Source: Nonlabens spongiae (lineage in GTDB: Bacteria; Bacteroidota; Bacteroidia; Flavobacteriales; Flavobacteriaceae). From it: a stretch of DNA of 64,000 nt. The stretch covers positions 1-64,000 of the forward strand of contig NZ_CP019344.1 of NCBI RefSeq assembly GCF_002117125.1, given 5' to 3'. The notes below the pieces were generated by a model. It worked only from the letters and a program-made list of their open reading frames with translations. It did no database searches and had not been told where the DNA came from. Positions 53,937-64,000 of this stretch are shown piece after piece. Both the position numbers and the translations under genes were made by a program. Each line of letters starts with the position of its first letter. The stretch's first letter is position 1.

Positions 53937-55045
53937 ATGAGCAAAAAACGGCTTCAAAAAAGCCATGGAGGTCATGGGGAACATGATCCGGAGATCCTGT
54001 AAAAACGTAGTTTCCTCGTCCAAAAACCTGAAGAAATATTTCATCTTGTTGCTGCTGTAGAGCTTGTAGAAAACCTCGTCGCCGTTTCCATTGTTTTTAT
54101 CCAAAACATCCAGCAAAGTCGCATCGTACAATTGACTTTTCTTGCTGAATAGCCCGTGATCAAGTTTGCGATCATCTCTAATATTCTCGACCAGCTGTCT
54201 TGCTTTTTTCTCGCTCATTTTAAAACTGTACCCGGTAGAAGGTTTTACCCAGCCGCCAGCGGTTCCTATCCTAAAATGATCGGGATGATTGTGTTGCTTA
54301 AAATCATAAGTGGTCATGGGAACAATGCCCTGCTCAACATCGGTAATTTGGTATTCTTCAATTTTCAAATGCTCTTTGATGTACTTTTTGAGAAAATGAT
54401 CGTAGGTTGATTCTGTTACAACTTTGTGTGAGAAGTAGGTGAACTCAACGAGAGCTGAACGTTTTGAATAAGGTAAGATATAAGTAAAACTGCACGTTCC
54501 CTCGTCCATAAGTGTATAATCCATCATCGTGCACACGTCTGGATCAAAGTGATCGCCAGTTGTCTTAATCACGATTCCTTTGAAATGTTGAAAGATTTTG
54601 ATCGATTTTTTGTCTTCGTAAAAATCTTTTGGAACACGGCTATCGAGTATGAGATCAGCCGTGAGAGTCTCACCGTTTTCAAGCGAAATCTGTTTGTTAG
54701 AGGTCTGTTTTGAAACCGTTTCTACGGACCCGTTGATGAATGTGATGTGAGGTGATTGTTCTAATCTCGCTTTCGCGAAAGCGGTAAATTTCTTACTATC
54801 CAGAGTTTTATACACATACGGCTCTAGATCCAGCTTCAACTCGTGGCCTTTCTTGAGCACGATAGTTTTACTCCAGGTTTGTTCCACAAGATGATCCCAT
54901 TTGCCAGCACCTTTTTCCCAGAAACTCCAAGCTTTTTCGGGCCTTTCATCGCTCCAAGGATCGATTACAGCGATCTTCTTCTCCACGTTCTGATTGATCA
55001 GCTCGTGAACGATGTGGCTCCCAGCACAGCCCAGCCCTATGATCG

Positions 55046-55067
<22 letters not shown>
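53904..55067 (-). CDS. crtY: Lycopene beta-cyclase
   Basis: 387-aa FAD/NAD(P)-binding lycopene cyclase that forms beta-ionone rings. The N-terminal dinucleotide motif is DIAIIGLGCAGSHIVHELI (6-24), with KAWSFWEKGAGKWDHLVEQTW at about 45-65 and IGTAGGWVKPSTGYSF near residue 264, both typical of CrtY. A perfect palindrome copy at 54769 encodes AFAKA. It is the last gene of the minus-strand crt operon and overlaps cruF by 22 bp. Its 3' end runs into the convergent CrtA-like gene. Confidence 0.9.
54769..54782. repeat. GCTTTCGCGAAAGC palindrome (in crtY, AFAKA frame)
   Basis: Perfect copy inside crtY, translated TAFAKARL on the minus strand. The GAGATT extension is in the reverse orientation. Confidence 0.95.
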
Positions 55068-57575
<2,508 letters not shown>

Positions 57576-57576
57576 A

Positions 57577-58416
57577 TCATATCAAATTAAGCCGATAAGT
57601 TACATAACCTTTTGCGAGTAGACCAATTTTCTCGTAGTTGGGCACGCGTATTCTGCGCTTTCTGATTTCTCGGCTGGGTGTTTTTTCCAAGCGAGTCAAC
57701 AATTTTCTGTAATACGTGTAAGCTGTGTAGACACCTAGTTTTGCTTCAATAGGCAATCTCTTGATGCCTCTGAGACCCGCATTAAAATCGTCCTTAATCT
57801 CAGCAATTAATCTGGCTTTATCTTCTTCGTTTAGATCGTGCAGATTTGTATTTGGGAAATAACTGCGTTCCAGCATCTCAAGATCTGCTTTTAAATCTCT
57901 CAGAAAATTTACTTTTTGAAAAGCACTTCCCAGTCTCATGGCATCGTCTTTCAAGTCATCATATTTCTGCTGGTCTCCCTTGACAAAAACTTTCAAAGAC
58001 ATCAATCCAACTACATCTGCACTCCCATAAATGTAATTGCGATATTCCTCATCAGTCAAATAAACAGATTTATCCAAATCCAAACGCATGCTATGAATGA
58101 AAGCGCCATACATATCTGGAGTAATATCGTATTTATGGACAGTCTCTTGGAATGAATTGAGAATAGGGTTAAGGCTTATCTTATTTTCAACAGCTTTATG
58201 CAGTTCGTTTTCAAAATTGTCCAGCAGCTCACGTTTGTTGTAGTCATGAAATGTGTCAACAATCTCATCAGCAAAGCGCACGAAGCCGTAAATGTTGTGA
58301 ATGTCTTGCTGAATAGAAGGCCCTAGCATTTTACTCGCCAAAGAAAACGAGGTACTGTATTTATTAGTTACCGTTCGGCTACACTGCCTTGATACGTCGT
58401 CAAATAAACTTTTCAT
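57577..58416 (-). CDS. crtB: Phytoene synthase
   Basis: 279-aa trans-isoprenyl synthase that joins two GGPP into phytoene. The first Asp-rich motif is RFADEIVDTFHD (about 46-57), followed by the second Asp-rich DAMRLGSAFQKVNFLRDLKAD (about 157-177). NKYSTSFSLASKMLG at the N-terminus is the family signature. It overlaps crtI by ATGA, the common crtI-crtB arrangement. GGPP synthase is not in the window. Confidence 0.93.
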   Translation of the reverse strand: MKSLFDDVSRQCSRTVTNKYSTSFSLASKMLGPSIQQDIHNIYGFVRFADEIVDTFHDYNKRELLDNFENELHKAVENKISLNPILNSFQETVHKYDITPDMYGAFIHSMRLDLDKSVYLTDEEYRNYIYGSADVVGLMSLKVFVKGDQQKYDDLKDDAMRLGSAFQKVNFLRDLKADLEMLERSYFPNTNLHDLNEEDKARLIAEIKDDFNAGLRGIKRLPIEAKLGVYTAYTYYRKLLTRLEKTPSREIRKRRIRVPNYEKIGLLAKGYVTYRLNLI

Positions 58417-59879
58417 GATGGGGAATGTTTCTCTATTAATTCTGCTACTAGTTTACCTGAAATGAGCGACGGCGGCACTCCTGGACCCGGAACAGTAAGT
58501 TGTCCCGTAAAGTAAAGGTTATTTACTTTGCGACTTCTTAAATTTGGTCTAAGAAATGCGGTCTGTGTCAGAGTGTTTGCCATTCCGTAGGCGTTTCCTT
58601 TATAACTATTATATTCTTTGATAAAGTCGTTTACACAAAAAGATTCTTTCACGATAATGTGATCTCTTACATTTTGACCTGTTCTTTCTTCAAAACGGCT
58701 CATTACAATATCAAAATATTGGTTCCTTAATTCTGGCGTGTCTTCTAAACCTGGAGCTAGTGGTATGAGGAAAAATCCATTTTCACAGCCTTCAGGCGCC
58801 GTGCTAGGATCAGTTACTGATGTGAAGTTGGCGTAGAACAAAGGATCGTCTGGCCATTTAGGGTGCTCGTAGATTTCATCAGCATGTTTTTCAAAGTCGG
58901 TGTCAAAAAACAGATTGTGGTGATCTATGTTCTTCAATTTTTTATCAAAACCTACATAGAATATCAAAGAGCTGGGAGCGAAGGTTTTCTTTTTCCAGTA
59001 ATTCTCAGAGTATTGTCTGTGTTTCTCTTCAAGCAAAGTTTCTGAATGGTGATAGTCAGCACCTGATAAAACTACATCATAAAGGAACTTTTGATCATCG
59101 ATTATCAGTCCTTCTGCATTATTGTTTTTATCTACGAGAATTTTTGAAACAGGACTATTGGTTTTAATGACTACGCCCAGTTCTTGAGCTAACTTTTTCA
59201 TTCCCAATATGACTTCATACATACCACCTTTGGGATGCCAAGTTCCTAATCCAAAATCTGCGTAATTCATAAAGTTGTAGAAACTAGGTGTGTTAGATGG
59301 AGTTGCACCTAAAAAGAGAACTGGAAACTCTAGGATGGAAACTAATTTTGGGTTACTGAATTTTTTCCTTACGTCTTTTGAGACATTACCGACAAAGGCT
59401 CCTAATTTTTTAACCGTTTGAAGAGTGACCAATTCTAATGGCGATTCACCTGGGCGATAAACCAAATTCTTGATGGCAATGTCATAGTTCTCAGATGCTA
59501 CGTCCATGAATTCCTGAAGAGGCTTAGAGCTTCCTGCTTCAACTTTCTCAAAAGTTTCTTTGATGGCTGGAAGATTATCAGCAATAGTTATTTTCTCGTC
59601 TTCAAAAACCACGCTGTATGCTGGATTTAATTTGTCCAGTTGATAATAATCAGACGGCTTTTTACCGAAGTCAGCAAAGAAACGTTCAAATATATCGGGC
59701 ATCCAGTACCACGAAGGCCCTATATCAAAGGTAAAGCCGTCTTTGACCAGCCTTCTGGCTCTTCCACCTACGGTGCTATTTTTTTCATAGATAGTGACTT
59801 CATGACCAGCTTTGGCTAAATAAGCTGCTGCTGACAATGAAGAAAATCCTGATCCTATAACTGCAATTTTATGGCTCAT
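58413..59879 (-). CDS. crtI: Phytoene desaturase
   Basis: 488-aa FAD-dependent desaturase that converts phytoene to lycopene. The dinucleotide motif is IAVIGSGFSSLSAAAYLAKAG (5-25), then GGRARRLVKDGFTFDIGPSWYW. The C-terminal carotenoid-desaturase signature is YFTGQLTVPGPGVPPSLISGKL (about 457-478). Its second-gene position after the regulator and overlap with crtB by ATGA identify it as CrtI, not CrtD. Confidence 0.92.
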   Translation of the reverse strand: MSHKIAVIGSGFSSLSAAAYLAKAGHEVTIYEKNSTVGGRARRLVKDGFTFDIGPSWYWMPDIFERFFADFGKKPSDYYQLDKLNPAYSVVFEDEKITIADNLPAIKETFEKVEAGSSKPLQEFMDVASENYDIAIKNLVYRPGESPLELVTLQTVKKLGAFVGNVSKDVRKKFSNPKLVSILEFPVLFLGATPSNTPSFYNFMNYADFGLGTWHPKGGMYEVILGMKKLAQELGVVIKTNSPVSKILVDKNNNAEGLIIDDQKFLYDVVLSGADYHHSETLLEEKHRQYSENYWKKKTFAPSSLIFYVGFDKKLKNIDHHNLFFDTDFEKHADEIYEHPKWPDDPLFYANFTSVTDPSTAPEGCENGFFLIPLAPGLEDTPELRNQYFDIVMSRFEERTGQNVRDHIIVKESFCVNDFIKEYNSYKGNAYGMANTLTQTAFLRPNLRSRKVNNLYFTGQLTVPGPGVPPSLISGKLVAELIEKHSPS

Positions 59880-60787
59880 GCGCTCACGAGTTGAGGAAGT
59901 TGCTTGATTACATCATGAATGTTTGTGAACACCCGTTGATTCGTGTGAAGATCATCTTCTTTGATTTTTTTGGATAAGTAACCAAATACCCATAATTCAG
60001 CATCATTATTTTTTTGAATCTTCTTGTGGAATTTTCTTAGAAAGCTCGGGATTTTAGACTCCATGGGATTAACCGTCATATAGGTAAGATAAACTGGGTC
60101 TACTTCCTTGTTTTTAAAGTGCTTTAAAGCGTCAATCAACATACTCTCACCTAAGTAAATAGTACGCTTATTGTGACTTAATAATTGATAATTCAAAAAC
60201 AACAGCCCTAGATCATGCATTTCATTGTCCGGGAGAAAAAGGATGTAGGCTCTATCATTCTGATCATAACTTTGATATTGTAGTTTTTCTAACTCTACTA
60301 GCATCTTTTGTTTGATCAGGTGACTGATGAAATGTTCATGAGCAATATTTATCGTTTTGGATTGCCATAGAAGACCTAATTCTTCTAGAAACGGTATAAA
60401 GAGTTGATAGAATACGCCATTAAAACCTTCCCTATCATAAACTGATTTGTAAATCTTTTGAAAAAGAACTTGATCAAAATTGATCATCGCCAGTTTCAGT
60501 TTTTGAATGTAGTGGTCATTAATGTTTTCTGATTCAGCGATTGTTCGTACTTGTTCTTCTATTTCCTCAGCATTTAATTTGGCTATGCTAGATATACGCA
60601 TGCCGTTATTTTTCAAAAAGCTTACATTCAAAATTTTGCGAAGCGAGTGCAGGTTGTAGGTACGTATGTTTGTATCGGTACGATCTGGTGTTAAAAGGTT
60701 ATATCTTTTCTCCCAAATACGAATAGTGTGGGACTTGACTCCACTTAAATTTTCAAGATCCTTGATACTAAACCGACTCTTAACCAC
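59876..60787 (-). CDS. MerR-family regulator with CarH-like cobalamin signature
   Basis: 303-aa regulator. An N-terminal MerR winged helix (about 5-72: SIKDLENLSGVKSHTIRIWEKRY) is followed by a helical domain with W141-x9-E151-H152, the AdoCbl-capping Wx9EH signature of the photoreceptor CarH. The lower cobalamin ligand site is E189-M-H191-D-L-G194, the ExHxxG form. The distal SxVL and GG of the B12 fold are replaced (YMTV and GY). It probably represses the crt operon in the dark, being its first gene, starting at GTG 60787 and overlapping crtI by 4 bp. Actual B12 binding is untested. Confidence 0.8.
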   Translation of the reverse strand: MVKSRFSIKDLENLSGVKSHTIRIWEKRYNLLTPDRTDTNIRTYNLHSLRKILNVSFLKNNGMRISSIAKLNAEEIEEQVRTIAESENINDHYIQKLKLAMINFDQVLFQKIYKSVYDREGFNGVFYQLFIPFLEELGLLWQSKTINIAHEHFISHLIKQKMLVELEKLQYQSYDQNDRAYILFLPDNEMHDLGLLFLNYQLLSHNKRTIYLGESMLIDALKHFKNKEVDPVYLTYMTVNPMESKIPSFLRKFHKKIQKNNDAELWVFGYLSKKIKEDDLHTNQRVFTNIHDVIKQLPQLVSA

Positions 60788-60811
60788 GACATTTGTTTAT
60801 TAAATCCAATG

Positions 60812-60841
60812 TAAAGTTAAACAAACAAAGATTTAAACAAA
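60812..60841 (-). promoter_or_regulatory. Candidate promoter of the carotenoid operon
   Basis: On the minus strand TTTG (60841-60838), an 18-bp spacer, and TAACTTTA (60819-60812) fit the Bacteroidota -33/-7 pattern with one mismatch. It lies 25 bp upstream of the regulator's GTG and is overlapped by two direct repeats. Confidence 0.55.
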
Positions 60842-60843
60842 CA
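60817..60843. promoter_or_regulatory. Direct repeats over the crt promoter (operator candidate)
   Basis: TTAAACAAACA occurs twice, at 60817-60827 and 60833-60843, with a 16-bp period. An inverted partial copy (TTTGTTTA) is at 60792-60799. The two copies cover the -33 to -7 region of the predicted promoter, where binding of the CarH-like regulator would block transcription. The link to that protein is inferred from position. Confidence 0.5.
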
Positions 60844-60907
60844 CATCCTACGATTGTTTTAACGTTTTGCGATTTGAAGTTTTTTATTTAGAACCCGATT
60901 CTGGTCG

Positions 60908-61657
60908 TTATAGAGTGAAGGTGCAGGAAGCATTAAATCCTAAATGTTCATCATTAAGAACGTATCCTAATTGATTAGTTACTACAGTTGTGTTGTTAAT
61001 TTTAAATGGATCTGTATTAGCGTGATGATGTCCGTAGATCCAATATGGCACTTGAGAATCTTTAATTAACAAGTTATTCTCACTGGCAAACGCTTGATTT
61101 AAAATGCTGCCCTTATATTTTTCAGGATAATTCTGTAGGGTAGGAACATGGTGAGTAATTACAATGGAAGAATCATCTAGCCGATTCTTTTCAAGGAATT
61201 TGAGGTCTAATTCATGCATTATGTTATAGTCATCAATATCTAGCTTGCGATTCTTCCAGTGGATCTTGCTAAAATCCTGCAAATATCTCTTTATTGGAAA
61301 TTGGTGAGCTTTATCAATATAGCTCCACAGCGTGCATCCAAGAATATTTAAACCGCCAACTTTAATTACTGAACGATGACATAAGTGTATATTATTTCTA
61401 ATCTTCTCTAAAATTGGATTTAAATAAACAGATAGATCAGAACTGTAAAATTCATGATTTCCAGGTATCCAAATAACAGATTTCCAGTTTGATGAAAGAT
61501 AATCCAAGAAATCTGAGAATCTCTTCATACAGTTTAGTGGCATGAGATCACCAGCAATAAGTAGAGTGTCTGCAATAGGTCTTAAAGGATTGTTCTTAAG
61601 ATAAGCGCGATTTGCTGGTTGTTCGTAATGTATATCGGACAAATACTGGAATACCAT
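60908..61657 (-). CDS. Calcineurin-like metallophosphoesterase
   Basis: 249-aa metallophosphoesterase with a full set of metal ligands: SDIHYEQ (D8, H10), IAGDLM (about 34-39), PGNHEFYS (about 65-72), VITHHVPT and YGHHHAN. It is cytoplasmic with no signal peptide. The substrate could be a phosphodiester or a nucleotide; no partner domain helps to choose. It is in the same direction as the crt operon but 120 bp upstream, and probably separate, since the crt promoter lies in the gap. Confidence 0.85.
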   Translation of the reverse strand: MVFQYLSDIHYEQPANRAYLKNNPLRPIADTLLIAGDLMPLNCMKRFSDFLDYLSSNWKSVIWIPGNHEFYSSDLSVYLNPILEKIRNNIHLCHRSVIKVGGLNILGCTLWSYIDKAHQFPIKRYLQDFSKIHWKNRKLDIDDYNIMHELDLKFLEKNRLDDSSIVITHHVPTLQNYPEKYKGSILNQAFASENNLLIKDSQVPYWIYGHHHANTDPFKINNTTVVTNQLGYVLNDEHLGFNASCTFTL

Positions 61658-61775
61658 TTCAAAATTTGGTAAAAGGTAAAATTAAAAACTTATAGTTATA
61701 GTTAATGATATGGCAACGAGTTTATACTACATTGAATCTATAATAGAAGTGGAATTTTGAAAAACAGAATCTATT

Positions 61776-61817
61776 GAATAAAAAAATCCTTTTCACAGTT
61801 TATGTAAAAAGGATTTT
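61776..61817 (-). terminator. Terminator after tRNA-Leu (minus strand)
   Basis: A perfect 11-bp inverted repeat, AAAATCCTTTT (61783-61793) and AAAAGGATTTT (61807-61817), with a 13-base loop. On the minus strand it is followed by a run of T. It ends the tRNA transcription unit 10 bp after the tRNA-Leu 3' end. Confidence 0.78.
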
Positions 61818-61826
61818 GAAGCTGAA

Positions 61827-61911
61827 TGGTACCCGGGATGGGACTTGAACCCACACGTCTTACGACACACGGCCCTCAACCGTGCCTGTCTACCAATTTC
61901 AGCACCCGGGT
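61827..61911 (-). tRNA. tRNA-Leu (anticodon GAG)
   Basis: 85-nt class II tRNA on the minus strand. The acceptor stem is ACCCGGG (61911-61905) paired with CCCGGGT (61837-61831). The anticodon stem CACGG/CCGTG encloses the loop TTGAGGG with anticodon GAG. A long variable arm (CGTAAGACG) and a T-loop TTCAAGT are present. The 3' CCA is encoded (61827-61829). Confidence 0.95.
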
Positions 61912-61913
61912 AG

Positions 61914-61943
61914 AAAAAAAGCCCTCTTAATGGAGAGCTTTTT
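61914..61943 (-). terminator. Hairpin with T-run between the two tRNA genes
   Basis: On the minus strand, AAAAAGCTCTC pairs with GAGGGCTTTTT over 11 bp (one wobble) around a 6-base loop, and is followed by T. It fills nearly all of the 39-bp spacer between tRNA-Lys and tRNA-Leu. It has the form of a terminator for tRNA-Lys. Confidence 0.65.
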
Positions 61944-61950
61944 CTTAAAG

Positions 61951-62023
61951 TGATCTGGCTGGGGCTCGAACCCAGGACCCTCTCCTTAAAAGGGAGATGC
62001 TCTACCAACTGAGCTACCAGATC
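61951..62023 (-). tRNA. tRNA-Lys (anticodon TTT)
   Basis: 73-nt tRNA on the minus strand. The acceptor stem is GATCTGG (62023-62017) paired with CCAGATC (61958-61952). The D-arm is GCTCAGTTGGTAGAGC, the anticodon stem TCTCC/GGAGA encloses CTTTTAA (anticodon TTT), and the T-arm is CTGGGTTCGAGCCCCAG. CCA is not encoded. Confidence 0.96.
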
Positions 62024-62068
62024 AGCATTGTTTTAATGCGGGTGCAAATATAAAACCTATATTTCTTA

Positions 62069-62097
62069 TTGAGCCAATTTTTTGACCACTATTTTTG
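62069..62097 (+). promoter_or_regulatory. Candidate promoter of aroK
   Basis: TTG at 62069-62071, an 18-bp spacer, and a perfect TATTTTTG -7 box at 62090-62097. Transcription would start about 27 bp before the chosen ATG at 62131, which supports that start over the TTG at 62095 inside the -7 box. Confidence 0.55.
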
Positions 62098-62130
62098 AAG
62101 AAAATAAACTTTATTTCTGAGGTGTTGAAT

Positions 62131-62670
62131 ATGAGTAATTTAGTAGTGTTAGTGGGCTATATGGGAAGTGGTAAATCCTCTGTCGGTAGAAAATTGGCTG
62201 TGAAAATGGACTTACCATTTATAGATCTGGATGACTTGATCGAGCAAGTCGAGGGAAAATCCATATCAGAAATCTTTGAAAAACAAGGGGTTCTTCACTT
62301 TCGAAAACTAGAACGAGAAGTTTTAGAAAATACTTTACGCGAAAATCTAAACGCTGTTATCGCTGTAGGAGGTGGTACTCCATGTTACTATAATAATATG
62401 GATATGATTAACGAGCATGGGTTATCTATTTATTTGAGAGCAAACGTGCCTCAACTATCAAGAAGGCTTTTCCCAGAACGTATGCAGAGACCAATTATAG
62501 AGAGTCAGCAAAGTTTAGAATCGTTGCAAGAATTTATCGGTAAACATCTTTTTGAACGCAGTCCATTTTATGAGCGTGCGCACGAGACCCTGGATGTTGG
62601 TTTGATTGATTTAGATGAAGTGGTGCAACACTGCGAGCACATCATCAATCAGCGCAAAACGGCAGAGTAA
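62131..62670 (+). CDS. aroK: Shikimate kinase
   Basis: 179-aa kinase that phosphorylates shikimate at O3 in aromatic amino acid synthesis. The Walker A motif GYMGSGKSSVG is at 9-19. The substrate-binding DLDDLIE and the Asp/Arg region FRKLEREVLEN follow, then GGGTPCYYNN, and the lid segment RPI(I)ESQQS with the preceding ERMQRP. The start is ATG 62131; the upstream TTG at 62095 overlaps a promoter box. The 3' end overlaps the convergent PRTase gene by 22 bp. Confidence 0.93.
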   Translation: MSNLVVLVGYMGSGKSSVGRKLAVKMDLPFIDLDDLIEQVEGKSISEIFEKQGVLHFRKLEREVLENTLRENLNAVIAVGGGTPCYYNNMDMINEHGLSIYLRANVPQLSRRLFPERMQRPIIESQQSLESLQEFIGKHLFERSPFYERAHETLDVGLIDLDEVVQHCEHIINQRKTAE

Positions 62671-63143
62671 GGCTCTGTCCTTAAGTTTACCTCAATGTGT
62701 TCTTGCATGGTTGTGCTTAACGAGATACCTTTAAAATCAGCTTTTACAGGATATTTTTTATGATTACGGTTTACTAGCACAGCTGTTTTAAAAGCTCTCA
62801 AAGGTATTTGTAAGAAATGCTGTACTGCGTAGATTAAGGTAGTTCCACTGTTCAAAACATCGTCGCAAAGAACTAGATTCCCGTCCCGAGCATCTTCTAG
62901 ACTAAAGTCGGTTTTTGCGGCACTCAATGGATTGTTTTTGTCAAGTTCTATTTTTACCAGTCTTACATCGAGATCTGATATAGATTTCAAAAAGGTGCTT
63001 AAAATTTCAGCAAACTTGTATCCCTGACCACTTATCCCTGCGAGAAATAATTGATCTTGGTCAGAAAACACTTCTGCGATTTGATAGGCAATACGTCTGC
63101 TTTTATTTTCAATGTCTTGGTGGGTGAGTATGTTTGAAGCCAT
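62649..63143 (-). CDS. Phosphoribosyltransferase domain protein (PyrR-like)
   Basis: 164-aa type I PRTase. The PRPP-binding loop VLCDDVLNSGTTLIYAV is at about 91-107, and LFLAGISGQGYKFAEIL (about 33-49) is the pyrophosphate loop region. Size and ending are like PyrR or hypoxanthine PRTases; PyrR could be an attenuation regulator of pyrimidine genes. No pyr genes are nearby, so the substrate is undecided. It is 8 bp downstream of the methyltransferase gene, in the same direction. Confidence 0.82.
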   Translation of the reverse strand: MASNILTHQDIENKSRRIAYQIAEVFSDQDQLFLAGISGQGYKFAEILSTFLKSISDLDVRLVKIELDKNNPLSAAKTDFSLEDARDGNLVLCDDVLNSGTTLIYAVQHFLQIPLRAFKTAVLVNRNHKKYPVKADFKGISLSTTMQEHIEVNLRTEPYSAVLR

Positions 63144-63151
63144 TCTGTAGG

Positions 63152-63730
63152 TTATTTCTTTAGAAAATGAATGAGTAATTCCCTGCCTCGTCGATCTGGC
63201 TCAGAGATTTCACAGTTTTCCATTGATTTTATTTCAAAAAACGGACTGAAAAGTCGTCTGTATTCTTCTGCGTTTCCTCCATAAGGTGGTTCTGTGCGGT
63301 CGCTTTCAAACTGGAAAAGTACACCTTTAATTGCACCGTCTGATTTGAGGAGGTCGTGGCATTTTTTAGGATAGCTTTCGCGAAAGCGAGATTCCAAAGC
63401 ACAAAAAAAGGTCTGCTCTAATATAAAGTCATAAGATCCCTCGTGATCAAAAAAATCTTCTAAGTGAAGAGTAATCTCGTCTGATTCTATTTGTTGCTGG
63501 AGGCTCTCAAGTGCCGGTTCAGCAAAATCCAAAATATGGACATTAGTAAATCCTTGCTGTAGTAGATAGCTGGCATCTCTGGAATTGCCAGCTCCTGGTA
63601 TTAAAATAGAGCAGTTCTTATCTTCAATTTGACTTATTACGTGTTTCAAAGGTGCTGAGGCATGGGATAGCTGCCAGGGAGTATCGTCCTGCTGATAGCG
63701 TTGTGTCCAGTAATGCTTATCTAAGATCAT
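63152..63730 (-). CDS. Thiopurine-methyltransferase-type (TPMT) methyltransferase
   Basis: 192-aa SAM-dependent methyltransferase of the TPMT family. It opens HYWTQRYQQDDTPWQLSHASAPL (6-28), the family N-terminus. The SAM motif I is ILIPGAGNSRDASYLLQQG (about 42-60), then VHILDFAEPAL, and QTFFCALESR. A perfect palindrome copy at 63374 encodes SRFRESY directly after. The C-terminus has PPYGGNAEEY. It sits between the S4-domain gene and the PRTase gene with 2- and 8-bp gaps. The acceptor is unknown. Confidence 0.85.
   Translation of the reverse strand: MILDKHYWTQRYQQDDTPWQLSHASAPLKHVISQIEDKNCSILIPGAGNSRDASYLLQQGFTNVHILDFAEPALESLQQQIESDEITLHLEDFFDHEGSYDFILEQTFFCALESRFRESYPKKCHDLLKSDGAIKGVLFQFESDRTEPPYGGNAEEYRRLFSPFFEIKSMENCEISEPDRRGRELLIHFLKK
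63374..63387. repeat. GCTTTCGCGAAAGC palindrome (in gene, RFRES frame)
   Basis: Perfect copy inside the TPMT-type gene, translated SRFRESY on the minus strand. The GAGATT extension follows on the plus strand. Confidence 0.95.
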
Positions 63731-63732
63731 GC

Positions 63733-64000
63733 TTATTCTTCCTCTTGTGATAAAAGATCATCCAGTTCACGACGGTCTTTTTTTGTGGGACGGCCTTCTC
63801 CTTTTCTACGGTAGTAATCTTGATTGAGCGCGATCATTTTTTTGACTTCGAGACGTTCTTTAGGCGTGCGGTCCAACATATAGAGGTTCACAAGTTTTGC
63901 TCCTACACGATTAGGAGGAAGGTCTAGTACTTCGATTTTATAATCAATTTGATCTTTACGCACCTCTACGATATCTGTCGCGTACACCTCCCGAGAGGGT
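63733..64000 (-). CDS. RNA-binding S4-domain protein, partial (5' end off window)
   Basis: C-terminal 89 residues of an Hsp15-like S4-domain protein. The frame is open to the end of the window (visible start ..PSREVYATDIVEVRK), so the internal GTG at 63987 is not the true start. The visible part includes the end of the S4 domain (ATDIVEVRKDQIDYKIEVLDLPPNRVGA). A charged tail (KKMIALNQDYYRRKGEGRPTKKDRREL) follows, usual for this family, which binds stalled 50S-peptidyl-tRNA. Its stop is 2 bp before the methyltransferase start. Confidence 0.82.
   Translation of the reverse strand, partial: PSREVYATDIVEVRKDQIDYKIEVLDLPPNRVGAKLVNLYMLDRTPKERLEVKKMIALNQDYYRRKGEGRPTKKDRRELDDLLSQEEE

Noticed and set aside
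61793..62008. Minus-strand open frame of 71 aa
   Set aside because: It covers tRNA-Leu and tRNA-Lys, which are certain from their folds; a shadow.

Overview
The window is AT-rich chromosomal DNA from a member of the Bacteroidota, most likely a marine, carotenoid-pigmented Flavobacteriaceae. The Nonlabens/Dokdonia group is a reasonable guess, inferred from gene content only. Supporting signs are promoters of the TTTG-N19-TAnnTTTG type, ATGA-style gene overlaps with little Shine-Dalgarno signal, the SurA/PpiC-MoxR-aconitase neighbourhood, and a crtI-crtB-crtZ-crtD-cruF-crtY pigment operon.

Region 1 (1-40668) is one very large, almost entirely plus-strand surface or exopolysaccharide locus. It holds about sixteen glycosyltransferases, three sulfotransferases, a pyruvyl-transferase-like protein, an AsnB-like amidotransferase and a Wzy/WaaL-type membrane protein. 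It also has several nucleotide-sugar modules: LegB-LegC-NeuD-like-PtmE (3350-7387), WlbA-WlbB-WlbC for diacetamido-uronic acid (8631-11184), FdtA-FdtC-FdtB for a 3-acetamido-3,6-dideoxyhexose (12275-14354), and a UDP-glucuronate 4-epimerase (21909-22940). The most unusual part is 30710-34346, where a DRE-TIM (HMGL-like) aldolase fused to a GGGPSP domain is followed by a KdsB-like CMP-sugar synthetase, a HAD phosphatase and a probable CMP-sugar-dependent transferase. This reads as a route to an unusual CMP-activated ulosonic acid. An intact IS982-family element with a 9-bp target duplication lies at 2159-3175. Flippase, initiating transferase, Ugd/WbpA-type dehydrogenases and RmlAB are not in the window.

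Region 2 (40674-53066) is housekeeping and envelope: a GlcD/D2HGDH-type FAD oxidase, two small minus-strand genes, three periplasmic SurA/PpiC-type chaperone genes with a MoxR ATPase, aconitase with tandem terminators, a lipoprotein, an M23-domain protein, and an intact VanZ-like membrane gene with a truncated second copy nearby.

Region 3 (53229-60843) is the carotenoid block. It comprises a CrtA-like monooxygenase facing crtY, and a seven-gene minus-strand operon led by a MerR/CarH-like regulator that keeps the Wx9EH cobalamin signature. The gene set predicts hydroxylated monocyclic carotenoids of the saproxanthin/myxol kind.

Region 4 (60908-64000) has a metallophosphoesterase, tRNA-Leu(GAG), tRNA-Lys(TTT), aroK, a PRTase, a methyltransferase and a truncated S4-domain gene.

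Across the window a perfect 14-bp palindrome, GCTTTCGCGAAAGC, occurs 13 times plus one decayed copy. Eight perfect copies lie inside genes, in all three reading frames, and five lie between genes. Features 1 and 3 of the hunt (the palindrome family and the aldolase module) are the strongest candidates for something under-described.
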